From NCBI GenBank assembly GCA_030704615.1, contig CM060732.1, forward strand, positions 64,091,053 to 64,155,052: a stretch of 64,000 nucleotides of DNA, read 5' to 3'. Every line of letters starts with the position of its first letter. The first letter of the stretch is position 1. The notes under the pieces are model-generated. The model was not told the DNA's origin, did not search any database, and worked only from the letters and a program-made list of their open reading frames with translations. Source of the stretch: Takakia lepidozioides. Taxonomy: Eukaryota; Streptophyta; Takakiopsida; Takakiales; Takakiaceae. This document shows positions 45,279 through 56,399 of this stretch, in pieces. A program made the position numbers and the translations under genes.

Positions 45279-45797
45279 TGTCGTGCACCTAAGCATCGTG
45301 CCACAACATACATCGTTGTCCAACCACACTTCCTAGCATATAGTCTTAGAAAGCCACGCCACAATGATACGGAAATGGTGAAAAGAAGTGAACCCACTCT
45401 ATCATGTTATATAAGTAAAGCCAATGGCACCTTTGCTAAAGAACTCCACCATACAGACCTCACCCATTCTCCATCTGAAGTATTAGAGCTATGGCGGCGA
45501 GAGAGGCCTCGGGAGGTTCGACTAGAAGAAGACGAGCCTGCCTACGTCTCACGTGGAGACAACCTCTCCGTCCCAAGTGAGGTTTGCTACCTCACTTGGC
45601 ACATGGAACCAAATGAAGTCCCAATGCCAACAAAATACAAATATAAATGTATAATGTCCTAATTAGCTAGAAATAAATATTTCTAACTAATCACAAATAA
45701 AACCATGACAGCTGTCGTGCACCTAAGCATGGTGCCACAACATACATCGTTGTCCAACCACACTTCCTAGCATATAGTCCTAGAAAGCCACGCCACA
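45279..45797 (-). repeat. Candidate 3' LTR of the minus-strand Ty3 element
   Basis: On the minus strand a purine tract (AGGGGGGCGAT) immediately precedes TGTGGCGTGG at 45797, the usual polypurine-tract-to-LTR junction. An 87-bp block starting TGTGGCGTGG is repeated 434 bp further on (45799-45713 and 45365-45279), and TATATAAC lies between. The far end could be ...CACGACA near 45279. The full LTR boundary is uncertain because the 5' LTR is absent. Confidence 0.5.
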
Positions 45798-46054
45798 ATC
45801 GCCCCCCTAGCTGGTGATTAGGTCTCTCTAACACCGGATAGCTTGCAAGTATCCACCCCAATAAGATCATCGTTTGGTCTTCAATCGCATAAGTCTCAAT
45901 ACCTGAAGTCGATAGATCAAGAGGCCGGGTGCAAACGTAGCCCCATCGTTAGTCATCTTCATGCAATCCATGATCTTCAGTTGAGTATCCATGGCATTGA
46001 AGCCTCACTAGCTAGACGTTGGATCACTTGTCCGCCTCACCATTGTTATGCCCA

Positions 46055-47901
46055 CTACCTCTGTCTAAGGCATCGTGGACACAACCATTCTCCGATATGA
46101 ACCTCCTCAAGTGGCGGTGTCAAGCATCCCATGTGCCACCCCCTTGAGCATTTGTCATACACCAACATGGTTGCGATGCCACCAGTATGCCCACATAGCA
46201 TGTAACGCAACCCTGCAGGTACCACTGCAAGGTTGGGATCTATCCTCCCATCCACATGTTGAAGGTGACATAGCGCACAATTGCGCACATGGTCCTTCCA
46301 TACCATGCTATCTCGACCCTCCAGAATCAATACTCCTGAAGGCAACACCTCCCTAACCCGTAGAATCACACGTCCTGCTGTGACGTCCAAGGTCGTAGGT
46401 GTTGTCTGCTGCAAATATACATAGTCCCCAGTCGAACACTTGGCCGATATTCCCCTCCATGTATAGTGGCCTGCCCGTTGGGCACATGCTTGTGTCCACA
46501 CATCCGGATCATCAAGGTTGAGAACTACTGCAGCCTCCTTGTGAATAGATGCAGACAAATCCGGCTCTCGGCCGAAGAGAAAAAAGTAAGGTGAGAAGGA
46601 GGCAAGTGAAGCTTGTTACTGAACCTATAGCCCATAGCTAGCTAAGGCAGCTGAAGGTCCCAATCTCCTAGGTGTCCCTTCTGCAAACCGTACTTGCGCA
46701 AACCTCTCTTGACTGTCTGAACAACTCTCTCCGCCAAGTCATCAGCCTCGGGATGATCCCGAGAAGTAGTGCGGTGATCTATCAAGGCTTGATCACGCAA
46801 AGCCTGAAACTCCCCCAAGAACTCTCTTCTCTGGTCCGTGAGTACCTCGGCTGGAGCACCAAAATGGCTAAACACTCGATCTAAGAATGCATACGCAGCC
46901 CCCTCACTTGTCTTGTCCGGCAATGCCACCAGTTCAATCCATTTGGAGAAGTGTTCCACCATCACCAGTACATACTTGTTATGATGAATCGTCAATGGCA
47001 ATGGGCCTGCGAAGTCAAGACTCCAACGACAATCCAAACCCATAATGGGTAAAAGATGCAATTGTGGAGTAGGGGCATTGAAAGAAGCCCGCACTCTATC
47101 ACACACCATGCACATTTTCACTAACTGTTGCACATCCGTGTACATGCCCCGCCACCAATACTGCCTTTGCAGCAAACTATGAGTGCGCCGCACCCCAAAA
47201 TGTCTCAACTCCTCATAGGCATGGCATACCAATCGCGCTCGTTGTGTTGGATGAAGCACAATCCTCACTCGTCCATCCTCCCATACCCGGAGTAGGTGAG
47301 TCCCATCCCACTTAAATCTCTTGGCTCGTTGTAGGACCCGATCTCTCTCCTTAGCAGTCACATTGGCTGCTGTCTCTCCGGTACGAAGGTATGCCAACAC
47401 TGCTGCATCTTCATGCACATCCTTAGCACCACCAAACTACTCACTAGTCTCTGGATCGTCATGCACGCTATCTACATGACCAATCGCATGGGATGGACCA
47501 GCTTGAGCTCCCATTGCTAGAATGCACAAAAAGACCGATGCATGTCATCCTGGCACCATCTCCTCATCCGTCTCACCATGCCACCGAGCTCCAGTATCAT
47601 CATGCTCGCTCGTGCATGGATTACGACTCAATCCATCTGCATCTCGATTGACAATACCGGCTCGATGCACCACCTGAAAGTTGTACTCTTGAAGCATAAG
47701 TGCCCACCGTGCAAGCTTCCATGTAAGCTTGTCTGACTCCATCAACCACTTCGATGGTTGGTGATCCGTGACAAGGGTGAAAAGATTGCCATAGAGGTAG
47801 CTTCTGAAATGTGCCACTGCCCATACCGCAGCTAGACACTCCCCTTCATAAGAACTATATTTTGCCTCGGCATCATCGTTCGAGTGGCTAACATATGTCA
47901 C
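46055..47901 (-). pseudogene. pol: Ty3/gypsy pol 3' part: RNase H, integrase, PHD finger
   Basis: RNase H is at 47901-47545 (KYSSYEGECLAAVWAVAHFR, TLVTDHQPSKWLM, VVHRAGIVNRDADGLSR). Integrase is at 47418-46642, with an HHCC zinc domain (H ... CMVCDR) and the catalytic series WSLDFAGP, EVLTDQ and HPEADDLAERVVQ. After a TAG at about 46642, where Trp is usual, the frame resumes to a C-terminal tail with VLEGRD...VWKDHVRNC and a PHD-like finger (CSRGWHMGCLTPPLEE ... WLCPRC). Two PHD Cys appear replaced by Tyr. The 5' part of pol is cut at about 47905 by hairpin array 3. PHD fingers read histone tails and may steer integration. Confidence 0.8.
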
Positions 47902-47904
47902 CGC

Positions 47905-48205
47905 CTATGTTAGCGGTCGCTTATTTATTTTAAATGTTTTGAAAATGAAGCGACCGCCTATACTGGCGGTCGCTTATTTATTTTAAATTGTTTTTAAATG
48001 AAGCGACCGCCTATGTTGGCGGTCATTTTTTTATTTTTATTTTTCCGGAAAATGGAGCGACCGTCTGTTCTAGCGGTCGTTTTTTTTTTTCTTTTTTTTC
48101 TTTTCTTTTCCGAAAAATGGAGTGACCGCCAGTTCTGGTGATCGCTTATTTTTTTATTTTCCGAAAAATCTAGCGACTGCCAAGTTGGCGGTCCCTTATA
48201 GAAGA
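47905..48205. repeat. GCGACC hairpin array 3 (five units)
   Basis: Units GCGACCGCC-TATGTT-GGCGGTCGC recur about every 55-60 bp (near 47907, 47952, 48002, 48056, 48120, 48172), with T-rich spacers. The left edge truncates the Ty3 RNase H frame. The stem differs from arrays 1 and 2 at one base pair, ACC versus GCC. Confidence 0.85.
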
Positions 48206-48248
48206 TTCGCCCTACACGTGGCCCAAGAAATGAGGGCGGGGGGGAGGG

Positions 48249-48300
48249 GGATATAAGCCAAGGAAGGCTTATTCTCCCCTCACTTCCTCTCTACACAACT
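48249..48300 (+). promoter_or_regulatory. Core promoter of RING copy B
   Basis: GATATAAGCC at about 48250 is followed by TTCTCCCCTCACTTCCTCTC. The ATG at 48569 is 318 bp downstream. Confidence 0.55.
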
Positions 48301-48568
48301 TCTGTGTGCGTGGCATTTCATTATTCCACGACACGTAGTCACGTGGAGAAGGAGGCCATTGGTTGGATGGGATTTTTTGCCGCGATTTCTATGAGGTCGT
48401 TGCAGAATGCTCCCATAGGCCCTCCACTGGCTTCCAGGATCATTTTATTCTACAAAATTAGCTTTTAGGAACTATTTTGACACGTACTCAAACCTACTTA
48501 ACGGGGGGAGGGTTTAGAGTTACGTCTTTTTAGAAAACCTCGTTTAGTGTTGCTCCGATTGTTGTAGA

Positions 48569-50876
48569 ATGGCAGAGGGCCAGGACGATGACCGTCATGG
48601 TAGAGATGACCCCAATGAACATGGACCGCCCCCTAAGAAAATCATAGGGTCAAGGCAAGACTTGAATTGGGAAGTATTTGGTGACCCTAGCATACTAGCA
48701 GAAGAGGGCTGGGAGGATGTTCCGGAAGAGTTCTGGTGGCCGATGGCGAGATGCAAAAAATTCGTGAAATGGTACCACATCAATCGATTGTGGCCTTTGG
48801 ATAGGCATGACGTGCAAACCCGAAACAATTACGCACAGTCCAGGTTTTGCACGAACTTGCATTTCTAGCATAAGGCGAATGAGGTGCATTGCACATTGTG
48901 GGGTTAACCTCTCTTAAAAGGTCAAATCTCGTACACCTTGGCAGCCATGTTGTATGTGGAGGTCATACTCTTGCGTCCAGTGAATTGGCAAACTGCTAGT
49001 AGGAGGAATGCAAGGTTGCTATACGATTTGGAGTTCATCCCGGACACGTTCGGAATACAACCGGCTGCAACGTTAGAGGAACAACTAGCGGAAAGATACC
49101 AGTGAATCAGGACCCTGCAGGACCGACTAAATTGGCAAACACTGCGCATAGCCGAGTTGGAAGCTAGATTGCAAGACATGCCTCCAAACAATGAAGGCAT
49201 TGTTGTCCACAATGAGGATCGAACAAACGTCGTGGACATGGACGCGGAGTTTGCGATGCCCGATCGCAATATTGACCTCATCATTCAGGAAGTTACGGAC
49301 GTCCTTGACTCTGTGGCCGATGAAACCATGGTTGAGGAATAGCGAATTGCGGATGAGAGAAAGAGGAAAAGAAAAGAACCAGTACTGAAAACCGGGGAAT
49401 GCTCGAGGGTCGCCATCGACCGCGTTACAAAGGAGCAGGACATTGTCATGGCAACTGCATGGCGCTTGTCCAAAACGCTGGAGATTCAGGCATGGGTCCC
49501 ATTGAATGGCGATTGGGAGAATTGGGTACAATGGGCGACCCATTTGGCCTCTAGAGAAGCATGGGTAGAGCGGACACTGTCAGGCTTGCAACGTGTCGCA
49601 CGCATGTCGAACCGTAGCGTGGATAGCATTTATGCCAATATGCAAAGGTGTATCGATCTCCGCATCGCATCAAGCGTGTTCGTCGGGTTTACCAATTGGG
49701 CAGATGTGGATTTTATGTTCGATCGATGTGAGCACAAAATTTCGGGGTCGAACAGAAGCATAAACTGGGAATTAGAGATAGAGGAAGAGTGGGACACCAC
49801 AACAAGGATGACCAACCACATCAAACCGGCCCAGAGGGAGGAGATCCACGAGGCGTTTTGTCGTCATGGATATCAGATGACATATTTTGTTCGATGTGTA
49901 GGAATCCATACGGCCCAGAGGGATGTCATGTGCTTGGATTATGTGGACATATATTCCATCTCACATGTCTTATCCCGCAAGCCTTGCGGACGAGCACTTG
50001 CCCAGAATGTCGTACACCAATCCATCGCCGTTTCTATGAGCTGGTGGGCTTGGAGGAGCGGATGCCCATAGGTTTGAATACAATCGACACAACCTCCCAT
50101 TGGATGGGCTACCATACACATTTCTGAATTGTGTGCATTGGGGCAAGAACTTGGTATGGGATGCAGACAGAGAGATGCATGGCATACATGCCGGAAACCC
50201 GGCATACATCAAAGATCCCCAGTATTTATAGGTCACATCTGATTGGGAGATAACCATACGTGCGGGAGGTATTTGAGATTGGTGGGAGAGAGAGCAGTTT
50301 TGCCGCAATCTGGGAGGGCATTGGAGTCAAAGAAGGTCCAGGTTTATCCGGCTCCCACAGGTTCCATAAGTGCCGGAGGAGAACGAATTATATGACCGAC
50401 AACCGATTGAGAGACATTTGTTGATGTCCAAACTGGAAGATGCTATAATATGTCAATGCCAAATGAATGATGCGTACGAGGCGGCTTATCGTCAAAATGA
50501 CACAATGATTAGGGACAGGGCTCGTGAGAGGCAGTTGGAAAGTTTCAAAAGTACCATCAAGGCAGTTGTAGAGAAATGAAGGCGATTATGGACATACTGT
50601 TATCATCGTGTTTCGGGGGCTGTATTGCCGGATGTGGACAGCCTCGTTGCCGATTTGCATGCAACCCGAGCACTTGTTCTCGATCCACCTCCGCCACGTC
50701 GTGAGAGTGAAGAAGAAAGCCAACTTTCGCCACGAAGTAGGCGGATGCAGGCCAGAATTGATCACATGTCATTGGGCCCCTCATTGACTACGAGATCACG
50801 GTCGCAAGCTCTGGCAATTGGCAGTGCAAATCAGGCCACAACATCAAATTCTACATCCTCAGACAGTGACGACTAG
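48569..50876 (+). pseudogene. RING-finger gene copy B, nearly full length with stops
   Basis: The ATG at 48569 gives MAEGQDDDRHG ... PPPKK and the W/C-rich N-terminal domain (CKKFVKWYHINRL). One frame then runs to about 49890, broken by TAG, TAA, TGA and TAG at sites where copy A mostly has Arg or Gln. It encodes AAMLYVEVILLRPVNWQTA, a coiled coil (LQDRLNWQTLRIAELEARLQ), an acidic stretch, KRKRK, and a Trp-rich middle domain (NGDWENWVQWATHLASREAW). After a frameshift near 49850 a RING finger lies at 49888-50010: C-x2-C, CGHIFHLTC, CPEC. WEITIRAGGI and the C-terminal ARIDHMSLGPSLTTRSRS with an SSDSDD end follow. Live RING proteins act as ubiquitin ligases. The middle and terminal domains are unrecognised. 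Confidence 0.75.
49888..50010 (+). other. RING-type zinc finger in copy B
   Basis: The spacing is C-x2-C-x11-C-x4-C-x1-H-x2-H-x2-C-x10-C-x2-C, with CSMC, CGHIFHLTC and CPEC. The ligand pattern fits a RING domain with some uncertainty about which Cys fill positions 3 and 4. PIHRRFYEL follows and is conserved with copy A. Confidence 0.75.
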
Positions 50877-50879
50877 GCT

Positions 50880-51320
50880 ATTAATGACTGGTAGCGTAGT
50901 ACATATACAATATGCATTTTTGTTGTACCTTGAATATTGTTGGAAAACACAGTGATGGCATTCCACCAAATTTGTATATCAGCAATTTTGTTAATACACA
51001 ATGCACATGTGCAGCACCTGCCAATTTCAATTGCATGAGCAGCGTTTTCTTCATATTTACACTCGTGTGATGGGGAAGAAATGGTTCACCCTGTAAACAA
51101 ATTTACAATGGTGTCATATTTGGTCATGACGTGTATATGGGCATTTGCAATGAACTCCGAAAGCTGGAGAACAAGGAAAATTGATGTTAACAAATAAGTT
51201 ATAACGAGTTACGAACGGACATCTTCCAAACAAATTTCGCCTGGTCCCTGCGTATTTCATAATCATTTCGCAAAATCTATGATCTTTCTACGAACATACC
51301 CACAAAGTTCTCAAAGCACA
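50880..51320. other. Gene-poor stretch
   Basis: This is AT-rich 3' flank of RING copy B. I see nothing beyond short frames. Confidence 0.4.
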
Positions 51321-51324
51321 AAAT

Positions 51325-52750
51325 AATTTCAATTGATCTCATATTACACTGGGACGTATCAGAGGATACATTGAACACACTAGCCAAGTTTCAAAGCGAA
51401 CGAAAATCATTTGGATGGGCAACCATCCGTTGGCCCATTGAACCAATTTCGATTGAACTCATATTACTCTGGGGCCTCTTACATGGCACATTGAACATAG
51501 TGGCCAAGTCTCAAAGCGAACCAAAATCATTTCGATGGCCAACCATCCGTTGAGCCATCGAATGAATTTTGATTGATCTTATATTAGTCTGGGACCTGTG
51601 AGAGGGTGTCTGGAACGTGCTGGCAAAGTTTAGAAGCTAACAAAAATGATTTGGATGGGCAACCATCCGTTCACCCGTTGAATGTATTCTGTTGGAACTG
51701 CTATTGCTTTGGGACCTGTTGGACTATGTTTCGCGTGCTCACGATTTTTTTTTCATTCTGTTTTTGAATGGGGCGTGTAATGTAGCCATATGCAACGTGC
51801 GTGCCAAATTTGGGAGCGATCAAAATTCATTTGAACCCAAAACCACAGTTTCTTCCATGTTTTGCACTCCAAACTTGATTGTGTTCTACTTCATGCACTC
51901 TTTCATAGAGAGTTCTGCAAATAGTGAGCGAAGAGAATTTTTTTTGGGGCATTTTTGATTGGTCCAAATTTTGGCGGGGGAGTAGCCGTGGGATGCTGGA
52001 AGCCTCAGAACAAAATTGAGCCAAAAACAAAATCGATACGTGCCAGAAACCCCCACTGAAAGGTAGTGCAAACCTATTTATTGGCTTAAAATAAATTTAA
52101 ATTCAATTAAATTGTGGAATGGCTTGAGGGGGGAGCGCGTCGATGGGGAGGCAAATGATTTATTCGTCTGTTGTATCTCCGTACATCTGTCGCACACATG
52201 TTCAAGCACATGCGGGCAAAAGAGGTGCTTCAACCACATCCGTTCAATGGGTGCAATAGTCGTGCACGCATTGCAGGATTTCTTTTTCGCATTGAACAAA
52301 AACCAGATGACAAGTGAACGCCTCATTGGACAATCGAATGATTTTCGATTGATCTCGTATTACACTGGGACGTATCAGAGGGTACATTGAACACACTGGC
52401 CAAGTTTCAAAGCGAACGAAAATCATTTGGATGGGCAACCATCCGTTGGCCCATTGAACAAATTTTGATTGATCTCATATTACTCTGGGGCCTCTTACAT
52501 GGCACATTGAACATAGTGGCCAAGTCTTAAAACGAACCAAAATCATTTCAATGGCCAACCATCCGTTGAGCCATCGAATGAATTTTGATTGATCTGATAT
52601 TAGTCCGGGACCTGTGAAATGGTATGTTGAACATAGTAGCAAAGATCGAAAACAAACGAAAATCACTTGGATGGGCAACCATTCAATCGCCCATTGAATG
52701 AATGGGATTTCGTCTTCGATTATACTGGGACCTGTTACATGGTATGCCCT
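51325..52750. repeat. Dispersed repeat block, copy 2 of a duplicated segment
   Basis: It is collinear with 35130-36360, including the roughly 630-bp core (51690-52325 versus 35497-36120). It differs by scattered substitutions and small indels. About 120-bp units occur at both ends. Confidence 0.85.
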
Positions 52751-52755
52751 TTCAA

Positions 52756-53051
52756 GCTCTTTTTGTAGTGTCTCCTGCCTCGTAATGTGGTGCTTCTCCA
52801 TGTCCACTTTATCCAATATGTTAATATTCTCCACCTAGAACAGATCCCCATATGTGTGCAGAAATCCTTAAAAAAATAAATGACCATCTCAACTTTTATA
52901 AGCCTCATCCCCAGCTTCCAGTTTTGAGGGTCATTTGTTTTTTTAAATTATATACGCATGTGTGGATATGTTCCAGATGGAAGATATTAGCATTGAAAAA
53001 ATAAGAGTTGGAGAAGCACCTCATTACGAAGCAAGAGACATTACAGAAGAC
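52756..53051. repeat. Foldback repeat 1 (arms about 125 bp)
   Basis: Arm 1 (52756-52885) and arm 2 (52929-53051) are imperfect reverse complements around a loop of about 43 bp. Matching landmarks are GTGCTTCTCCA and GGAGAAGCACC, and AAATGACC and GGTCATTT. It would form a long hairpin RNA if transcribed. It may be a foldback MITE. Confidence 0.8.
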
Positions 53052-53252
53052 CTCAACATGTTGAATATCTGGATGAAGAACCTTGCCCATCGTCGCTTCA
53101 AAGTTCTAGCGCTTCTGAAATGATCACATGTTTGTTGGTGGAAGCAGATCTCGTAGGCCACATTGATCTCGTACCCATCGAAGACTCCCGTAGGCCACAT
53201 GGAACAGTTCATGTGATACATTTTCACAAATGCGATGTGATACATTTGTGAA

Positions 53253-53690
53253 ATGGTATCACATCAACCGTTTAATGAGGCCAATGCACGTCTTCCGCAC
53301 CATGGCGGAAATGTTCATCACTTGAAAGCACAAACACAAATAATCCGTGTAAACAATCTCAAGAATCATATGTACTGCAAGGTATTTCATACTGCCGATG
53401 TTCATGTAGCTGAATTATTTAGGAATCGTTTTGCTACTCCCATGCCAACAACATCAGGTCCACTGCGACTGCCATATTCCAAATTCTGTATCAGCCACCA
53501 CGGACATGAAACCAAGAACTTCGCACAAAATCTCCAATTCATTCAATTTATGGTGGGCCATGGCTACAACCTGCAAGCTGGCCGGGGTGGCCGATACGTC
53601 CATTTGAACATGACAGTCTCAGAGGACGTTGGCATGGGAATAGCAAAAATAGTACTACAGAATTCAGCTAGAGGAACAACAATAGCATGA
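53253..53690 (+). CDS. Hypothetical protein fragment
   Basis: A frame of 145 codons runs without stops (KNHMYCKVFHTADVHVAELF; later GRYVHLNMTVSEDVGMGIAK). The bases just upstream (about 53240-53272) encode, in another frame, FVKWYHINRL, the same motif as in the RING genes' N-terminal domain, so a further relic of that family may abut here. I do not recognise the protein. Confidence 0.3.
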   Translation: MVSHQPFNEANARLPHHGGNVHHLKAQTQIIRVNNLKNHMYCKVFHTADVHVAELFRNRFATPMPTTSGPLRLPYSKFCISHHGHETKNFAQNLQFIQFMVGHGYNLQAGRGGRYVHLNMTVSEDVGMGIAKIVLQNSARGTTIA

Positions 53691-53879
53691 AACACCTTAC
53701 CGTAAATATGATTGTTGACATCGGTTGTGACAGCTCCAATCAATAGAGAACTCGCACCATCAGTTGCGCTCCAATAGCAGTACCGGTCCCCCGAGTAAAT
53801 AAAATTCCGTTGTAAATAATAAATTGCATACGCTCGAACCTCACAAATGTCATTTCAACAAAACCGGCCGTGTATTGTG

Positions 53880-54205
53880 GCATTGTTTGTAATTGCGAAT
53901 GTTTCAATGTTTCTGACAGGGTACTGAGAAAATGATATATTGGATCCATAGGAGTTAGACAACAAACGTTCCATATCTCATTCAATTGTGCGATACTACC
54001 ATGAGTGGCATGGATACACGACCTCCGCATGTTTAAGTAGAGACCTAGTATCAAACGTTCGGAGGTCGTCTGTGCACCGATTATTTTCTCATGATAGTGT
54101 CGCACAGTTGAATGAGATGAGACGTTTGTTGTCTAACTCCTACGGAACTAATACATCGTTTTCTCATAACCCTATCCGAAACCTTGGAACATTACAAATA
54201 TAAAC
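53880..54205. repeat. Foldback repeat 2 (arms about 120 bp)
   Basis: Arms at about 53880-54005 and 54090-54205 are imperfect reverse complements (GTTAGACAACAAACGT and ACGTTTGTTGTCTAAC are a clear pair). A second inner pair, GACCTCCG and CGGAGGTC, is nested in the loop. Both arms can be read as the same peptide (AQLNE ...), so an ORF fragment was duplicated in inverted orientation. Confidence 0.8.
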
Positions 54206-54378
54206 AGTGAGCCAGTACACAAACCATTTATGTTGCGATGACAGGTGTCAGGGTCGAGCATATGCAATGTAGTATTTACAATGAGACTTTATTTATTACA
54301 TGCACGATCAAAATTGAGTTATGTCTTCATAAATGAACCATTGTACCGCCAGAAATCTCATATCTACGAGACTATGGT

Positions 54379-55809
54379 TTACTCCATCCTATATACGTCT
54401 TTCGGCTCAGGCCAATTGAATGGCTTGCCCATGAACCGAAGTACTACATGGGCTAATATGACTCTCTCATTCTTGTTGTTGTCGTACAACCCTTGTAGCA
54501 TTGAATGCCAACAACCTCCCGTAAATTGGTCCTAGAACATACTTTGATCATAATGAGCGCCGCCATTTATTCGTACCGCGATCTTCTCAACGGCAAAGGC
54601 CTCCAACGTCATGTCCTGGGGGGGGGAGGGGGTGACATTCGCATTGAAAACCGATGCAATATCTTTTTCCACCCACCATCTTTTCGCGAGTTCCCGGTCC
54701 AGCTTGTCTGGGTTTTCAAACTGGTACGGCGAGGCTTTGCGTATGCCCAATGGGGTGGCTAAGCCTCAATCACACACCCCAATCTTGATCTCCTCGGTGC
54801 CATCTGGAAAATGCAACAAGATGTTGTCAGGGGACAAATCGTTGTGCAAGACACCGTTCTTGTGGACAGCATCCATGATGCACACCAGTGCCCATGCAAG
54901 TTTACTGCGCACTTTCCGGAAACGAAGCAAGCAATTGCATTCCTGGAACTCTGCTTTCGTTCCCCTTTGTTCCAAAATCATCATGTTGTCCGAATCATTG
55001 CCCCATTTTCTTTCAAGGTTCATCATGTCGCGTATTGTCCCCCCATTCCACCAGCAAATGTAACCCGCTACCTCACGTGCATTCACAGCAAAATACGAGA
55101 TAACACCCGGATGCTGGAACTTCACTGCCAAACACTCGTCGTTATGTTGTCTCAACGCCTTTTCTGGATTTTTGGACTTGGGTTTTTTTCCCGCTAGCTC
55201 CCAACGCTCCGGTATTCTAGAATCGCCAACAATCCTACAGTGACGGATCTTAGCATACCCTCCTTCTTTGAAAGGGCCAATCTCTACCACCTTCGCAGTA
55301 GAGTTCAGGTAATAAAGACCAGTTGTGTCTCCCTCGCCCGATGCCTTCCAAGGGACAACCCTAGTTCGGCGATGTGAATTATGACTTGCCGAGCAAGCCC
55401 AATACTCAACACGCCGCATTAACTCAGCTTCGTCGGAGGGCACTCGACCGGTTGTTCTACCCTTCCATGTCTTCATTAGCTGCCTCAAATTCCACGTGGC
55501 GTTTTCGCCCTGCTTTGGATCGGCTTGTCCCTGTGACTTAGCCCCCGCCAAAGCGTTTGTCATTTTCCTCTCCATATTTTGCTGAAAAATCTGAAATCCC
55601 TCCCATCCATGCCTAACACAAGCACTCTCCAGCCTCATTAGGTCCCTATCCTTGAAATAATCCGCTACCACTTCTTTCACCCTATCCAAGGCATCCGGTC
55701 CCGGGTAGTCTGGCTTGTTGACCTGGCTATCCCGCTCGTGGGCACGTTTTCTCTTCCTCCGTCCCCCAGACGATCTCGCCCCATAACTTGAATTCACAAC
55801 CCCTGACAT
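54379..55809 (-). pseudogene. Kinase-like protein gene, copy 2 (two stops only)
   Basis: The ATG at 55809 gives MSGVVNSSYGAR with a basic GGRRKRKRAHERDSQVNK segment, then helices (ENATWNLRQLM). A kinase-like region follows: RIVGDSRIPERWELAGKK, LAVKFQHPGVISYF (beta3 Lys), WWNGGTI hinge, VLHNDLSPDNILLHF catalytic loop and IGVCD, immediately followed by TGA at 54766 where copy 1 has Trp of DWG. The frame continues unbroken to TAG at 54532 and then to TAA at 54379 (FMGKPFNWPEPKDVYRME). The full frame is 476 codons. If the two stops are C-to-T type changes, this is a young pseudogene. HND and DWG in place of HRD and DFG are family features here; activity is unknown. Confidence 0.75.
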
Positions 55810-56133
55810 TGTATAAACCTTTGCCCACTACAGGGTCTAAAACCTCAGAAAAATGGCAATGAACGCGTGTGGATGTGGATGGTGTCTTCGTAGTTTTCTG
55901 CAAAAAAACAGGCCGCCGGAGATCCGGAAACGGCAAAATGGTGATACGATGATTGTTAGTGAACAAGTCTGTGGGACTGATCAATAGAAAACCGACAAAA
56001 CCTCCCCCCCCCAAATAATCACCTTTGCACCTCCCGTTGGCAGTGCCACGCAACGAAGTCCGAAAAGATTGCATGATGCCAAGGAACCGCACCACAAGAG
56101 GGGCAAAAGTGATCAGAAAAGGAGGGGGGAATG

Positions 56134-56146
56134 GTTTATATAGGCG
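56134..56146 (-). promoter_or_regulatory. Core promoter of kinase-like copy 2
   Basis: On the minus strand CTATATAAACC is followed by CATTCCCCCCTCC. The ATG at 55809 is about 330 bp downstream, and hairpin array 4 begins about 260 bp upstream. Confidence 0.55.
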
Positions 56147-56399
56147 CCCACCAGCCCCCCCCCTCCCCCCAAAAAAATGGCATTATGCTTGAAAAGGTGC
56201 GACAGGCCAGTGGCGCCTCGCCACGCGCACCCACATGGGAGAGGTCAAGGGTTCAAAACCACCTCCCCCCATCCCGTTTGTTTCGTTTTTCCTGACCTGT
56301 GGCACCTCGCCACGTGGCTGGCCGAGGCGCCGCTTCATGATTAAAAATTAAAAAACAAAACGTCACACGGCGGGTCCCTGGATTTCCAAGAAAAAAAAA

